From Pseudomonadota bacterium (GTDB taxonomy: Bacteria; Pseudomonadota; Gammaproteobacteria; Burkholderiales; Chitinibacteraceae): a stretch of 62,302 bases of DNA. Each line of letters opens with the position of its first letter. Position 1 is the stretch's first letter. Shown piece after piece: positions 8,761 through 18,821 of the stretch. Position numbers and translations under genes: made by a program. The stretch is taken from positions 1-62,302 of the forward strand of contig JAGTRM010000025.1 of the NCBI GenBank assembly GCA_018261735.1, given 5' to 3'. Below the pieces are notes generated by a model, which saw only the letters and a program-made list of their open reading frames with translations, was not told where the DNA came from and made no database searches.

Positions 8761-9210
8761 TTAGTGTTCGCCGAGAACGACCACTTTTACATTCACCACA
8801 ACATCGTGGTGCAGTGCCAGTGCAACATCGTATTCGCCGATTTGCTTGAATGGACCTTCCGGCAAGCGCACTTCGGACTTCTTCACTTCGGTGCCGGAAG
8901 CGGTGAAGGCTTCGGCAATGTCGTGGTTGGTCACGGAGCCAAACAGACGGCCGTCAACGCCGGACTTCTGGGTGATGCTGACGCTGGCGTTTTCCAGCTT
9001 GGCTGCACGGGCTTGGGCTTCTGTCAGAATTTCGGCTTGACGGGCTTCGAGTTCGACGCGGCGAGCTTCAAATTCCTTCAGGTTGGCTTCGGAAGCACGC
9101 TTGGCCTTGCCTTGCGGGATCAGGAAGTTGCGGGCGTAGCCGTCTTTAACCTTGACCACATCACCGAGGCCGCCGAGGTTGGCAACTTTTTCGAGCAGGA
9201 TGATTTGCAT
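8761..9210 (-). CDS. rplI: 50S ribosomal protein L9
   Basis: A 149-residue protein of standard L9 length. The N-terminal rRNA-binding domain carries the family signature ([18 protein letters not shown]), followed by the long connecting helix rich in Glu, Ala and Arg (about 42-75) and the C-terminal domain. L9 binds 23S rRNA at the base of the L1 stalk and affects frame maintenance. It is the last gene of the S6-PriB-S18-L9 operon, 17 bp after rpsR, and a strong terminator follows. Confidence 0.98.
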   Translation of the reverse strand: MQIILLEKVANLGGLGDVVKVKDGYARNFLIPQGKAKRASEANLKEFEARRVELEARQAEILTEAQARAAKLENASVSITQKSGVDGRLFGSVTNHDIAEAFTASGTEVKKSEVRLPEGPFKQIGEYDVALALHHDVVVNVKVVVLGEH

Positions 9211-9227
9211 GTTCTTTTTCCTCTCGC

Positions 9228-9464
9228 TTAGTGTTGGTCAGAGTAAGGCAGCAATGCGAGGAAGCGGGCGCGCTTGATCGCAGTGGACAGCTGGCGTTGA
9301 TACTTGGCTTTGGTGCCGGTAATGCGGGCCGGAATGATCTTGCCGTTTTCGCTGATGAAGTCCTTCAGGATGCCAATATCTTTGTAATCGATCTGGGCGA
9401 TGCCTTCAGCGGTAAAGCGGCAGAATTTTTTCCGCCGGAAAAGATTGCGCGGTGCGGGTTTCAT
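9228..9464 (-). CDS. rpsR: 30S ribosomal protein S18
   Basis: A 78-residue basic protein with the S18 core ([16 protein letters not shown] and [19 protein letters not shown]). S18 pairs with S6 on the platform of the small subunit. The ATG at 9464 is chosen over an upstream in-frame start because GAGGA lies about 8 nt before it and the protein then begins with the basic [11 protein letters not shown] tail. It starts 11 bp after the priB stop codon. Confidence 0.97.
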   Translation of the reverse strand: MKPAPRNLFRRKKFCRFTAEGIAQIDYKDIGILKDFISENGKIIPARITGTKAKYQRQLSTAIKRARFLALLPYSDQH

Positions 9465-9475
9465 GGTGTTATTCC

Positions 9476-9781
9476 TCAATTCAGCAATTCAAATTCTTCG
9501 ATATGCAACACGAGATCATGGCGGCGGCGCAAGCTCTTGGCTGCCAAAAAACCGCGAATGGCCAGTTTTTCACCTGTACCGATCCGGCTCAATGCTTCGG
9601 CGGGATGACCCAGTGCGATGACCTGCACTTCGCATTCCACCCGGCGCGATTGTCCGGCTTCGATTTGTTCCGACTGATGCATGATCGTCGCTTCGACGAC
9701 AGGCAGGCCGGCAGGTGTATGGCGCAACGGCTGGCGTTCAAACAGCACGCCTTCCAGATGGATCCTGTTGCAATTATTCAA
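9476..9781 (-). CDS. priB: Primosomal replication protein N (PriB)
   Basis: A 101-residue OB-fold single-stranded-DNA-binding protein that helps PriA restart stalled forks. The family pattern is visible ([21 protein letters not shown], then [18 protein letters not shown] and the C-terminal HIEEFELLN). It starts with TTG at 9781, only a few bases after rpsF, and sits between the S6 and S18 genes as in other proteobacteria. The non-ATG start and close spacing suggest translational coupling to rpsF. Confidence 0.93.
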   Translation of the reverse strand: MNNCNRIHLEGVLFERQPLRHTPAGLPVVEATIMHQSEQIEAGQSRRVECEVQVIALGHPAEALSRIGTGEKLAIRGFLAAKSLRRRHDLVLHIEEFELLN

Positions 9782-9788
9782 AGGTGGA

Positions 9789-10157
9789 TCAGGCTGCGGC
9801 AGGTGCTTCGGTTGCCGGTGTCAGGGACTTGGCCTTCTCCGATTCCTTCATCATCGGGGATGCTTCAGTTACAGCGTGTTCCATCTTGACGGTCAGATGG
9901 CGCAGAACGGCGTCGTTGAATTTGAAGGCGTGTTCGAGTTCGTCCAGAGTCTCCTGGCCAACTTCAATGTTCATCAGAACATAGTGAGCCTTGTGGATTT
10001 TCTGGATCGGGTAGGCGAGTTGGCGGCGGCCCCAGTCTTCCAGGCGGTGAATGGTGCCATTTGCCGTGGTGATGAGGTTTTTGTAGCGATCGATCATCGC
10101 GGGCACTTGCTCGCTTTGATCCGGGTGTACGATGAATACGATTTCATAATGTCGCAT
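9789..10157 (-). CDS. rpsF: 30S ribosomal protein S6
   Basis: A 122-residue protein with the S6 ferredoxin-like fold ([18 protein letters not shown], the [12 protein letters not shown] segment at about 43-54 and the [11 protein letters not shown] strand). The C-terminal tail beyond residue 100 is Ala/Pro-rich and extended. S6 binds S18, encoded two genes downstream. It is the first gene of the operon; its ATG has AGGAG about 7 nt upstream. Confidence 0.98.
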   Translation of the reverse strand: MRHYEIVFIVHPDQSEQVPAMIDRYKNLITTANGTIHRLEDWGRRQLAYPIQKIHKAHYVLMNIEVGQETLDELEHAFKFNDAVLRHLTVKMEHAVTEASPMMKESEKAKSLTPATEAPAAA

Positions 10158-10292
10158 GTGTTCTCCTTTTGGCTATTTCAATTACAGCCTGCCGCGATGC
10201 GACGACGGTCAGGCAAGGGTGGAAAGCCCGCTACTCTAGCGCGAATCGTTCGCTAAATCAAGAAATATGCCTGGAGGGGCGGGTGAAAAAGC

Positions 10293-10328
10293 AAAAATGC
10301 CGGAGCAGAATGCAGTCCGGCATTTTTT
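10293..10328 (-). terminator. Terminator after fdxA
   Basis: A 12-bp stem (AAAAATGCCGGA / TCCGGCATTTTT) with an 11-nt loop begins about 20 bp after the fdxA stop codon. It also lies upstream of rpsF and so isolates the ribosomal operon from read-through. Confidence 0.88.
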
Positions 10329-10348
10329 GATGGTTTGAAAGCTGAGGC

Positions 10349-10672
10349 TTACCGTTCAATCTGGTTGAACTTGTCGCTCACGCTGGCCCATTGTTCATGG
10401 TCGGGCAGCGGATCCTTCTTTTCAACGATGGGCGGCCAGACTTGTGACATTTCCGTGTTGAGCGCGATATAGTTTTGCATGTTTTCGGGCACATCGTCTT
10501 CGGCGAAAATGGCCTCTACGGGGCATTCGGCAACGCAGAGCGTGCAATCAATGCACTCGTCCGGGTTGATTACAAGCATGTTGGGGCCTTCCCGGAAGCA
10601 GTCTACCGGGCAAACATCCACGCAGTCGGTGTATTTGCATTTTACGCATGCGTCTGTAACAACGTAGGCCAT
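10349..10672 (-). CDS. fdxA: 7Fe ferredoxin (3Fe-4S / 4Fe-4S), FdxA type
   Basis: A 107-residue ferredoxin with two clustered cysteine motifs: C9, C12, C17, C21, C25 and then C40, C43, C46, C50. The spacing matches the seven-iron FdxA ferredoxins of proteobacteria, with one 3Fe-4S and one 4Fe-4S cluster, and the C-terminal extension of about 50 residues is typical. It is a soluble electron carrier; its partner is not indicated by neighbours. A longer in-frame reading upstream is non-homologous, so the ATG at 10672 (MAYVV) is used. It is divergent from gluQ. Confidence 0.95.
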   Translation of the reverse strand: MAYVVTDACVKCKYTDCVDVCPVDCFREGPNMLVINPDECIDCTLCVAECPVEAIFAEDDVPENMQNYIALNTEMSQVWPPIVEKKDPLPDHEQWASVSDKFNQIER

Positions 10673-10778
10673 GGTGTTATCTCTCTCTAGTGGGAGGTTT
10701 GTTTGAAGGTTTTGAGCATATTCTAGCAGAGCAGATGGTATATGAACGAGTTTGCACGCGAAGTGCGGGGGGGCGGTA

Positions 10779-11717
10779 ATGCAGGAAAGTGTGGTTGGGC
10801 GCTTTGCTCCGAGCCCGACAGGCAATTTGCACATGGGGTCATTGATGGCCGCAGTCGCCAGTTTTCTTGCGGCACGCTCCTGCGCCGGTCGCTGGCTGGT
10901 TCGCATTGAAGATGTTGATCGACCGCGTGAAGTCGCCGGGGCTGCAGATCGCATCTTGTTTGATCTGGAGCGCTTTGGCTTCGAGTGGGATGGCCCGGTC
11001 TGGTACCAGAGTGTGCGCCAGTTGCATTATCGTGATGCATTGGACCGTTTGATCGCTGCTGAACATGCTTACCCATGCGCTTGCAGCCGGCGCGAGGTGC
11101 AAATGGCCGCACTTTCGGGGGTTGATGGTTATCGTTATGATGGCCGCTGTCGTTCGGGTTTGCCGGAAGGTGGAAAAACGCGTGCGTGGCGGTTGCGCGT
11201 GCCTGATGAGTGTGTGGTTTACCAGGATGGCGTGCAGGGATGGCAATCGCAAAATCTGCCGCAAGATGTGGGTGATTTTGTGTTGTTGCGGGCAGATGGC
11301 TGCTGGGCCTATCAGCTCGCCGTGGTCGTGGATGATGCGGAGCAAGGGGTTAATCAAGTAGTTAGAGGTGCCGATTTGCTGGATTCCACGCCGCGGCAAA
11401 TTTGCTTGCAGCGTTTATTGGGCTATGCTCAGCCAAAGTATTTTCATATACCGGTCATTGCCAATTCCCGTGGCGAGAAACTTAGCAAACAGACCTGTGC
11501 ACCAGCCCTTGTTGAGGGGAGTGAGGTCCGGCAGCTTTGGACTGCGCTGCATTTGTTGTGGCAGTCTCCGCCGAGGGGGTTGCGTGAGGCTTCTTTGCCG
11601 GAGATCTGGCAATGGGCGTTATCACACTGGAGTGTGAACGGCATGCCACAAAAAAGGTCAATTTCGGTGGCGGTTGATCAAAGTCTTGAATACACATTTC
11701 TGAAATTGAGCAAATAG
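10779..11717 (+). CDS. gluQ: Glutamyl-Q tRNA(Asp) synthetase
   Basis: A 312-residue paralogue of the GluRS catalytic domain that attaches glutamate to queuosine in the tRNA(Asp) anticodon. The HIGH-type motif appears as [11 protein letters not shown] (residues 11-21), the zinc-site cysteines as CAC near 102 with a later YDGRC, and the KMSKS-type loop as GEKLSKQT. The anticodon-binding domain of true GluRS is missing, as expected for this family. The ATG at 10779 gives a start directly before the Rossmann fold. The last codons end 72 bp before fimV. Confidence 0.93.
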   Translation: MQESVVGRFAPSPTGNLHMGSLMAAVASFLAARSCAGRWLVRIEDVDRPREVAGAADRILFDLERFGFEWDGPVWYQSVRQLHYRDALDRLIAAEHAYPCACSRREVQMAALSGVDGYRYDGRCRSGLPEGGKTRAWRLRVPDECVVYQDGVQGWQSQNLPQDVGDFVLLRADGCWAYQLAVVVDDAEQGVNQVVRGADLLDSTPRQICLQRLLGYAQPKYFHIPVIANSRGEKLSKQTCAPALVEGSEVRQLWTALHLLWQSPPRGLREASLPEIWQWALSHWSVNGMPQKRSISVAVDQSLEYTFLKLSK

Positions 11718-11789
11718 TCATATCATGCGGGAAATTAAGTTCTGATTTGCAGGCGGGAATTTGGGGCTTGCAAGGAATGGCTTGCTGCC

Positions 11790-14660
11790 ATGATAACCAG
11801 GTTGTATCTACAAAAATTTTCCAAGCGCGCTCGCTGGGGGGGAATTGTGCCGACGAAGCCACGTTTTAAAGCATGTGTCTTGGCTATTGCGATTGCCGCA
11901 TTGCCATTGTTTGCCCAGGCTGCTGGCCTGGGGCGTTTAAACGTGATGTCCGGCCTTGGCCAACCCTTCCGGGGAGAGATTGATCTGGTTGCGGTGCAGC
12001 CGGGCGAGGTCGAGTCACTCAAGGTTGGTTTGGCCAGCGTTGAGGCGCATACTGCCGCTCAACTGTCATATCCTTCCCCATCCCTTGGTCTGCGTCTGGC
12101 GTTGAACAAACGTGGCGACGGTCAATATGTTGTTCAGATTTCATCCGCCGGCGCGCTGGACGAGCCGGTTTTCAATTTGCTGGTTGACCTGACTTGGTCG
12201 GGGGGCAAGATTCAGCGTGAATATACTGCCTTGATCGATCCGGCAGGTTATAGCGGAGTTCAAACCGGCATTCAAACTTCGCCAGCCTCGGGGGCGACGG
12301 TTTCACGTCTTGCTGCCGATGCCTTGCCGGGAACACTGGTTTCTTCGGCAATCCGTCAACCCAAAGTTGCCCAGCGTCCAGGGCGCGCCGCCAAAGCGAC
12401 GCCTGCCAAGTTCGAGAGTGATTATGCCGTCAAGGCGGGTGATACGCTTTCAAGCATTGCTGCACGCGTCAAACCAGAAGGCATAAGTCTTGAGCAAGTG
12501 CTCGTGGGGCTTTATCAAGCCAATCAGGATGCATTTGACGGCAACATGAACCGTCTCAAGCGCGGCAAGATATTGCACATTCCGGCCGAGGATGCTTTCG
12601 GCGCGGTGAGCAAGGTGGCGGCGGCAAAAGAAATCAAGATGCATTCTGCCAACTGGCAGTCGTATCGTCACCAGCTGGCCGGTGCGGCGGTGAAAACCCC
12701 CGCAGCAGATTCGAGCAATCAAGCCGCCGGTGGCCGCATTACCGCCAAGGTTGAAGATAAAGGCTTGCAGGCGCCGAGCAAGGATAAAGATGTCCTCAAG
12801 CTCTCGCGCGGGGCAGGTAGCGATGACCAGGCTAATAAAATCCGCGCATTGGAAGAAGATGCCGCTGCAAGAAAAAAAGCCTTGGACGAAGCTAACCAGC
12901 GTGTGGCGGATCTGCAGAAAAACATCAAGCAAATGGAAGAGTTTGCTGCGTTGAAGAGTAAATCCGGCGCGGAATTGCAACAAAAGGCAGAGCAGGGTAA
13001 GGCATCTGCACCTGTGGCCGGATTTAGCCAGCCGGAAGTGGCTGCATCTGTACCTGTTGCGGCTGTAACGGCAAGCCCAGTTTCTGAGCAGCCCAAGCCC
13101 AAAAAACGTGTCATTCCGCCGCCAGAGCCGGCTCCAGAGCCGAGTATTGTCGACATACTTCTGGAGAATGCGCTGCCTGTTGGGGGCGGGCTGGCAGCAG
13201 TGTTGCTGGGTGTGGGCGGCCTGATCTGGTCGCGTCGTCGACGCCAACCGAATGTGTTTGAAAATAGCCTGATTTCCAACGGAGATCTCAAGCCCAATAC
13301 CGTTCTGGGCCGGACGGGTGGGGGAGTTATCAGCACGCAGGCTGAAAATTCGTTCCTAACGGATTTTAGCCGTCAAGGTTTGGGTACTATCGATACGGAT
13401 GAGGTGGACCCAATTGCCGAGGCCGATGTGTACATGGCTTATGGCCGCGATGCGCAAGCGGAGGAAATTCTCAAGGATGCATTGGTAAAAGACCCGAGTC
13501 GACAGGAAATCCGGATGAAGTTACTGGATATCTATGCGGCGCGAAAAGACAAGATTGCCTTTGAAGAGGTTGCGGCAGATATTTATGCGGCCACTGATGG
13601 CAAGGGCCCGCTGTGGGAGCAGGCTGCCTACCTGGGCAATAATCTTGATCCGGGAAATGCCCTGTATGCCAAGAAATTTGGCATGAGTGAGCCGGTTCTG
13701 CAAAATGCGGCGTTTGCAGGTGTGGCAGCGGTGGCGGCTGCCGCGGTCGCAGCACCGACAGAGCCGGATATTCCGGATGATGTGTCTGAGAGCTCGGACC
13801 AGGAAAGTGACGGGATTCTGGATTTTGAGTTCGAAATGCCTGATGTGGAGCCTGATCATGCCCCCTTGCAGGCATCTGCGATCTTGCCCGACGAAGAAGT
13901 GGATTTGGATCTGGATTGGGGCGTAATACCTTCACCGGAGTCTGGTGAGCCGGATGCTGTGCCGGAAATCACTGTTGCAGCCGTCTCGATGATTGAGCCT
14001 GGTGTGCCGTCCGGTGTGTCCGACGAGATATCCGTCGATCACGTGAGGGAGGAGGCCGACACCGGCATGATGGCGTTGGATTTGCCAATTGATCTGGGGG
14101 CAGAATTCGATGCGGTGATGCCACCGGTTGAATCTGAGGCGGAAGCTGAAACGTTTGCTGCCGACGTCGCAGAAACGGATGAGGATGAGTCAGCACCGTT
14201 CGATGTCTCGTCGTTTGAATTGCCCGATCTGGACCTTAATCTGGATGCGCTCGCAGAGCTTGATGAGCTGGACACCGAAGCGCAAGCTATTGCGGATTTT
14301 AACGCCCAGCTCTCCGTGAGCGAAGAACCCGGGTTGGGCTTGCCTGTCACGGAACCGGCTGGTGATCAAGCCGGCATGGATGAGATCGACTTGAAATTCG
14401 ATTTCAGCATGGACGAACCCGTTGCTGAAACGGATGTGAGCAAGTCTGAAGTGCCGATTGATCTGGGTCTGGAGATCGGAAGCGTCGCGGATAACATGGA
14501 ATTTGCCGCGGATGACCCGGTTCAAACCAAGATTGATCTGGCGCGTGCCTACATCGACATGGGCGACGTAGAAGGGGCACGTGAAATTCTTCAGGAGGCT
14601 GAGCAGGAAGGTAGCCCGGCCCAGCAAAATCTGGCCAAGTCGCTTTTGGCTGAACTGTAA
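11790..14660 (+). CDS. fimV: FimV/HubP-family polar landmark protein
   Basis: A 956-residue inner-membrane protein. A signal-like segment (cleavage near AQA at 44) leads a periplasmic part containing the FimV N-terminal domain (about 45-155, LGRLNVMSGLGQPFRGEI) and a LysM peptidoglycan-binding domain (about 211-268, YAVKAGDTLSSIA). A coiled coil (about 345-395), a transmembrane helix (about 455-482, followed by SRRRR) and a very acidic cytoplasmic part follow, ending in a TPR-like FimV C-terminal domain (about 905-955). In relatives it organises type IV pili, chemotaxis and cell poles. It is followed closely by a CbiQ-like gene and truA. Confidence 0.93.
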   Translation: MITRLYLQKFSKRARWGGIVPTKPRFKACVLAIAIAALPLFAQAAGLGRLNVMSGLGQPFRGEIDLVAVQPGEVESLKVGLASVEAHTAAQLSYPSPSLGLRLALNKRGDGQYVVQISSAGALDEPVFNLLVDLTWSGGKIQREYTALIDPAGYSGVQTGIQTSPASGATVSRLAADALPGTLVSSAIRQPKVAQRPGRAAKATPAKFESDYAVKAGDTLSSIAARVKPEGISLEQVLVGLYQANQDAFDGNMNRLKRGKILHIPAEDAFGAVSKVAAAKEIKMHSANWQSYRHQLAGAAVKTPAADSSNQAAGGRITAKVEDKGLQAPSKDKDVLKLSRGAGSDDQANKIRALEEDAAARKKALDEANQRVADLQKNIKQMEEFAALKSKSGAELQQKAEQGKASAPVAGFSQPEVAASVPVAAVTASPVSEQPKPKKRVIPPPEPAPEPSIVDILLENALPVGGGLAAVLLGVGGLIWSRRRRQPNVFENSLISNGDLKPNTVLGRTGGGVISTQAENSFLTDFSRQGLGTIDTDEVDPIAEADVYMAYGRDAQAEEILKDALVKDPSRQEIRMKLLDIYAARKDKIAFEEVAADIYAATDGKGPLWEQAAYLGNNLDPGNALYAKKFGMSEPVLQNAAFAGVAAVAAAAVAAPTEPDIPDDVSESSDQESDGILDFEFEMPDVEPDHAPLQASAILPDEEVDLDLDWGVIPSPESGEPDAVPEITVAAVSMIEPGVPSGVSDEISVDHVREEADTGMMALDLPIDLGAEFDAVMPPVESEAEAETFAADVAETDEDESAPFDVSSFELPDLDLNLDALAELDELDTEAQAIADFNAQLSVSEEPGLGLPVTEPAGDQAGMDEIDLKFDFSMDEPVAETDVSKSEVPIDLGLEIGSVADNMEFAADDPVQTKIDLARAYIDMGDVEGAREILQEAEQEGSPAQQNLAKSLLAEL

Positions 14661-14675
14661 TTCGTAATTTTAAAA

Positions 14676-15302
14676 TTGCACCCTGTTAATAGACTGGCGC
14701 TCTGGCTGTGGCTGACTTCATTGTTGCCCTGGCTTGAGCGCCGACTGCTTTATGGCGTGGCGGGATTCGTCCTTCTTTTTGCCATGGTCTGGGCTCGCCC
14801 GCGATTTATGCGGGCCTTGCCGCGCATGCGCTGGCTCCTTGTTGTCTTGGGGGCGATCTATGCGTGGACTACACCGGGCGAATATGTTTGGTCGGGCTGG
14901 TTGGCGCCCACGTATGAAGGGATCAGCCTTGGTGCCGCGCAAATGACCAGGTTGTTGGTGATCGCGGCGAGTTTGCAGCTGTTGTTGACGAATATGAGTC
15001 GAGCCTCTATTTTTGCCGGCCTGCATGCCTTGGCGTATCCACTCGACTGGCTGGGGGTGTCCCGTAACCGCATGGCGCTGCGACTGACTTTGACTTTGGA
15101 AATGATGGAAAAATTGCTGGAAACGCGACAACCGATCAAGCATCTGATGCATGAATTGCAGCAACCCATGGATGCGCACGCCGAACGTGTCGTGCTGTTG
15201 CCTGTGCTGCCAATGTCGCTGATGCAGCAAGGATTGCTGCTGGTGCAGTTGCTGGCCATTGCCTCGATGTTCTGGCTGGGTGGGTTTGGCGCATGGGCAT
15301 GA
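14676..15302 (+). CDS. Membrane protein resembling CbiQ/EcfT transporter components
   Basis: A 208-residue hydrophobic protein with about five to six membrane segments. Central features (AQMTRLLVIAASLQLLL and the region RASIFAGLHALAYPLDWLGV followed by SRNRMALRLTLTLE) resemble the transmembrane T-component of energy-coupling-factor transporters, in which a cytoplasmic coupling helix contacts the ATPases. No ATPase or S-component gene is nearby, so transport is uncertain. The likely start is TTG at 14676, since no ATG lies near; no clear ribosome site is seen, and coupling to fimV 15 bp upstream is possible. Its stop overlaps the truA start. Confidence 0.6.
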   Translation: MHPVNRLALWLWLTSLLPWLERRLLYGVAGFVLLFAMVWARPRFMRALPRMRWLLVVLGAIYAWTTPGEYVWSGWLAPTYEGISLGAAQMTRLLVIAASLQLLLTNMSRASIFAGLHALAYPLDWLGVSRNRMALRLTLTLEMMEKLLETRQPIKHLMHELQQPMDAHAERVVLLPVLPMSLMQQGLLLVQLLAIASMFWLGGFGAWA

Positions 15303-16084
15303 GGCGGATCGTGATCGGCCTGGAATATGATGGCCGGGCTTTTTGCGGCTGGCAGATCCAGCCGCAGGTGGCGACGGTGCAGGCTGCGCTGGAGCAGGCG
15401 CTGAGCAAGATGGCCGGCCACCCGGTTCGGGCGCATGCGGCCGGCCGAACCGATACCGGTGTGCATGGCGCCATGCAGGTCGCGCATTTTGACACGGCGG
15501 TGCAACGCCCGCTGACGGCTTGGGTGCGCGGGGTAAACAGTTTTTTACCGTCGGAAATAGCCGTTCTTTGGGCGAAAGAAGTGCCGGATGCATTTCATTC
15601 CCGTTTTTCGGCCATGGCGCGGCATTATCGCTATCTATTGCTCAATCATCCGGTTCGCCCTGCGCTATTGGCCGGTCGGGTTGGCTGGATTCACCAGCCA
15701 CTTGATCTGGATGCCATGAGGAAGGCCGCCCGGTTACTGTTGGGTGAGCACGATTTTTCGAGTTTTCGTGCCGCGGAGTGCCAGGCTAAAACCCCTGTCA
15801 AGATACTGAACCAGTTGGAAATTCATGGCGATGACCGTTTGATTCAGTGCGATTTTTCCGCCAATGCCTTTCTGCATCACATGGTTCGCAATATCATGGG
15901 GGCACTGCTGCACGTTGCCAAAGGCAATGAGTCGCCGCAGTGGATAACCCGCCTGCTGGCGGCGCAAGACCGGTCCGTTGCGCCCCCTACCTTTATGCCG
16001 GACGGTTTGTATCTGGCGGGGGTCAGCTACCCGGCCGAATTTGAGCTGCCTTCCATGCCTTCGCCACGTTATGGCGTGATTTGA
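15293..16084 (+). CDS. truA: tRNA pseudouridine(38-40) synthase
   Basis: A 263-residue pseudouridine synthase acting on positions 38-40 of the tRNA anticodon arm. The catalytic aspartate lies in AGRTDTGVHG, and further family blocks are SRFSAMARHYRYLL and NAFLHHMVRNIMG. Length matches E. coli TruA (270). Two starts are possible: ATG 15293 or ATG 15299, the latter overlapping the previous stop as ATGA; either adds only two residues. It lies in a tight chain with the membrane protein upstream and trpF 22 bp downstream. Confidence 0.97.
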   Translation: MGMRRIVIGLEYDGRAFCGWQIQPQVATVQAALEQALSKMAGHPVRAHAAGRTDTGVHGAMQVAHFDTAVQRPLTAWVRGVNSFLPSEIAVLWAKEVPDAFHSRFSAMARHYRYLLLNHPVRPALLAGRVGWIHQPLDLDAMRKAARLLLGEHDFSSFRAAECQAKTPVKILNQLEIHGDDRLIQCDFSANAFLHHMVRNIMGALLHVAKGNESPQWITRLLAAQDRSVAPPTFMPDGLYLAGVSYPAEFELPSMPSPRYGVI

Positions 16085-16106
16085 ACCGGAATAACTGAAG
16101 AGCAAT

Positions 16107-16736
16107 ATGATCCCGCGTATCAAAATATGTGGTTTGCGCGACCCTGAGACCGCGCTGGCGGCAGCCAGACTGGGAGCGGACGCGATAGGTTTGGTGTTTT
16201 ATGCGCCCAGTCCACGCGCCGTGAATATTGAGACTGCACGGCGTATCGCGCAGTGTCTTCCCCCTTTTGTGACAACGGTTGGCCTGTTCGTGGATGCTGA
16301 TCCCGCCTATGTTTGCAAGGTGTTGGCATCGGTTCCGCTGGATATTTTGCAGTTTCATGGCGAAGAGTCTCCCGAGTACTGTCGACAATTTAGTCGGCCC
16401 TATTTGAAAGCAGTTAGGGTAAAACCGGCGCTGGATTTGCTAGAATATGCGGCTCGGTATGCGGATGCGCGCGGTATCCTGGTGGATACCTATGTGCCCC
16501 AGGCGCCTGGTGGAACTGGCGAAACCTTTGATTGGTCGCTCTTGCCGCAACATTTTCCGTTGCCGTTGGTCCTGTCGGGCGGGCTGCATCCGGGCAATGT
16601 TTCCGAGGCGATTCGTCGGGTGCGGCCATGGGCGGTGGACGTATCGAGCGGCGTGGAAAGCAGCAAGGGAATCAAGGACGTGGCGAAAATCGCGGCGTTC
16701 AACGAGGCGGTCCGGCGATCCGGCTGCCCAGACTAG
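16107..16736 (+). CDS. trpF: Phosphoribosylanthranilate isomerase
   Basis: A 209-residue TIM-barrel enzyme of tryptophan synthesis that converts N-(5-phosphoribosyl)anthranilate to CdRP by an Amadori rearrangement. The catalytic cysteine is in KICGLRD (C8), and the catalytic aspartate in LVDTY (about 131). The phosphate-binding loops LSGGLHPGNV and DVSSGVESSKGIKD are intact. Monofunctional TrpF followed directly by trpB and trpA, separate from trpE/G/D/C, is the usual betaproteobacterial arrangement. Confidence 0.97.
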   Translation: MIPRIKICGLRDPETALAAARLGADAIGLVFYAPSPRAVNIETARRIAQCLPPFVTTVGLFVDADPAYVCKVLASVPLDILQFHGEESPEYCRQFSRPYLKAVRVKPALDLLEYAARYADARGILVDTYVPQAPGGTGETFDWSLLPQHFPLPLVLSGGLHPGNVSEAIRRVRPWAVDVSSGVESSKGIKDVAKIAAFNEAVRRSGCPD

Positions 16737-16745
16737 CGAGAGAAC

Positions 16746-17951
16746 ATGAACGATATCTACAATCAGCCTGATGCACGTGGACATTTTGGCCAGTTTGGCG
16801 GCATTTTTGTAGCCGAAACCTTGATGGCGGCGCTTGAAGAATTGCGCGTTGAATATGACAAAGCACGCAACGATCCCGCTTTCATGGCCGAGTACTACAG
16901 CGATCTCAAACATTATGTTGGTCGTCCGAGCCCGCTTTATCACGCCAAGCGTTTGTCGGAAGAGGTGGGTGGGGCGCAGATTTATCTCAAGCGCGAAGAC
17001 CTGAACCACACCGGTGCGCACAAGGTAAACAACACTATCGGCCAGGCGCTGCTCGCGCGCCGCATGGGCAAGAAGCGTGTGATTGCAGAGACGGGGGCCG
17101 GCCAACACGGCGTGGCTTCGGCCACGGTGGCTGCACGTTTCGGGCTTGAATGCGTGGTTTACATGGGTGCGGAAGATGTGAAGCGCCAGTCGCCGAACGT
17201 GTACCGGATGAAGTTGCTCGGCGCGACGGTCGTTCCGGTCGAATCCGGGACTAAAACGCTCAAGGACGCCATGAACGAAGCCATGCGCGACTGGGTGACC
17301 AATGTCGATACCACCTATTACATCATCGGTACGGCGGCGGGTCCGCATCCTTACCCGATGCTGGTGCGCGATTTCCAATGCATCATCGGCGAGGAATGCA
17401 AACTGCAGGCGCAAGAGCAGATCGGCCGCCAGCCGGATGCGGTGCTGGCCTGCGTGGGCGGCGGCTCCAATGCCATCGGCATTTTCCATCCCTATATCGG
17501 TGTGCCGGGCGTGCGCCTGATCGGCGTTGAAGCCGGTGGGTTTGGTGTGGAAACCGGCAAACACGCGGCACCACTGACCTCGGCAGCCAAACCGGGCGTG
17601 TTGCATGGCCAGCGCTCCAACCTGATGCAGGATGAAAACGGTCAGGTGATCGAAACGCATTCGATTTCCGCCGGCCTGGATTACCCCGGCGTTGGTCCGG
17701 AGCATTGCTATCTGAACGAGATCGGCCGCGCCGAATATGTGGCTGCCAATGACGATGAAGCGCTGCTTGCCTTCCATGACCTATGTCGCCTGGAAGGTAT
17801 CATTCCGGCGCTGGAATCGAGCCATGCCCTGGCCTATGCGAAAAAACTTGCAAAAACCATGCGGCCTGATCAGGTGATCGTGGTCAATTTGTCCGGTCGT
17901 GGTGATAAAGACATTCCGACCATTGCCAAGCTTGACGGCATCGAACTTTAA
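16746..17951 (+). CDS. trpB: Tryptophan synthase beta chain
   Basis: A 401-residue PLP enzyme that joins indole and serine. The PLP-binding lysine lies in [11 protein letters not shown] (near 91), the glycine-rich phosphate-binding loop in [10 protein letters not shown] and the catalytic glutamate region in AETGAGQHG. Length is standard. It begins 9 bp after trpF and forms the alpha2-beta2 complex with TrpA, encoded 44 bp downstream. A perfect GNRA-capped hairpin lies in the trpB-trpA gap. Confidence 0.98.
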   Translation: MNDIYNQPDARGHFGQFGGIFVAETLMAALEELRVEYDKARNDPAFMAEYYSDLKHYVGRPSPLYHAKRLSEEVGGAQIYLKREDLNHTGAHKVNNTIGQALLARRMGKKRVIAETGAGQHGVASATVAARFGLECVVYMGAEDVKRQSPNVYRMKLLGATVVPVESGTKTLKDAMNEAMRDWVTNVDTTYYIIGTAAGPHPYPMLVRDFQCIIGEECKLQAQEQIGRQPDAVLACVGGGSNAIGIFHPYIGVPGVRLIGVEAGGFGVETGKHAAPLTSAAKPGVLHGQRSNLMQDENGQVIETHSISAGLDYPGVGPEHCYLNEIGRAEYVAANDDEALLAFHDLCRLEGIIPALESSHALAYAKKLAKTMRPDQVIVVNLSGRGDKDIPTIAKLDGIEL

Positions 17952-17954
17952 CCA

Positions 17955-17976
17955 ACAGGCGCCGCAAGGCGCCTGT
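17955..17976 (+). other. GCAA-tetraloop hairpin between trpB and trpA
   Basis: A perfect 9-bp stem (ACAGGCGCC / GGCGCCTGT) is capped by the stable GNRA loop GCAA. It begins 4 nt after the trpB stop codon and ends 19 nt before the trpA start. No T-run follows, so it is not a standard terminator. It may protect the upstream mRNA end or tune trpA translation. Confidence 0.6.
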
Positions 17977-17995
17977 GCTGATATCTGACGGAACC

Positions 17996-18799
17996 ATGTC
18001 CAGAATCCAGACTACTTTTTCGCGTTTGCAGGCCGCTGGCCGAAAAGCGCTGATTCCCTATGTCACGGCGGGCGATCCACGTCCCGGCATCACCGTTGAA
18101 CTGATGCATGCCTTGGTAAAAGGCGGTGCCGACATCATTGAACTGGGGGTTCCCTTTTCCGATCCAATGGCGGATGGCCCGGTGATTCAGTTGGCAGCCG
18201 AACGCGCGCTGGCACATGGCGTGAGCTTGCGCAATGTGCTGGAGATGGTGGCTGAATTTCGCCAGACCAATACCGAAACGCCGGTCGTGCTGATGGGGTA
18301 TGCCAATCCGATTGAAGCGATGGGCTACCCAGTGTTTTCCGCTGCGGCCGTGGCTGCCGGCGTTGACGGGGTTTTGACTGTCGATTTGCCGCCGGAAGAA
18401 GCGCGGGAGCGGGTGGCTGTGCTGAAGGCGCATGGCCTTGATCCGGTATTCCTGCTTGCGCCGACGACGCCGGTCAGCCGTCTGGCTGCCGTCGCAGAAT
18501 TGGCGTCGGGTTATGTTTATTATGTCTCGCTCAAGGGCGTGACAGGTGCTGCGACGCTGGATGTAGACAGTGTCGCCACCAAGCTGGCCGAACTGCGCCA
18601 GCATATCAATCTGCCGATTGGTGTGGGTTTTGGCATTCGCGATGCGCAATCGGCACAAGCCATTGCGAGTGTGGCTGATGCCATCATTATCGGCTCGCGC
18701 ATCGTGCAGGAAGTCGAGGCTGGCGAAGCCGGTCTGACCGAACGCGTGAGCGCTTTCCTCTCCGGCATTCGTGCCGCTATCGATATGGCTCGCGCCTGA
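17996..18799 (+). CDS. trpA: Tryptophan synthase alpha chain
   Basis: A 267-residue TIM-barrel protein that cleaves indole-3-glycerol phosphate and channels indole to TrpB. Catalytic glutamate and aspartate are in [16 protein letters not shown] (about 46-61), and the phosphate loops are [10 protein letters not shown] and IIGSRIV. The ATG at 17996 (MSRIQTTF) is preferred over an upstream in-frame start because CGGAA lies a few bases before it and it fits the family N-terminus. accD follows 22 bp later. Confidence 0.98.
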   Translation: MSRIQTTFSRLQAAGRKALIPYVTAGDPRPGITVELMHALVKGGADIIELGVPFSDPMADGPVIQLAAERALAHGVSLRNVLEMVAEFRQTNTETPVVLMGYANPIEAMGYPVFSAAAVAAGVDGVLTVDLPPEEARERVAVLKAHGLDPVFLLAPTTPVSRLAAVAELASGYVYYVSLKGVTGAATLDVDSVATKLAELRQHINLPIGVGFGIRDAQSAQAIASVADAIIIGSRIVQEVEAGEAGLTERVSAFLSGIRAAIDMARA

Positions 18800-18821
18800 C
18801 CCATTTGAACGGAGTTCATCC

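Noticed and set aside
10673..10954. 94-residue N-terminal extension of the ferredoxin
   Set aside because: It runs antisense into gluQ, has no ferredoxin similarity, and ATG 10672 matches the family start.
17955..17976. trpB-trpA hairpin as a rho-independent terminator
   Set aside because: No T-tract follows and trpA must be transcribed with trpB.
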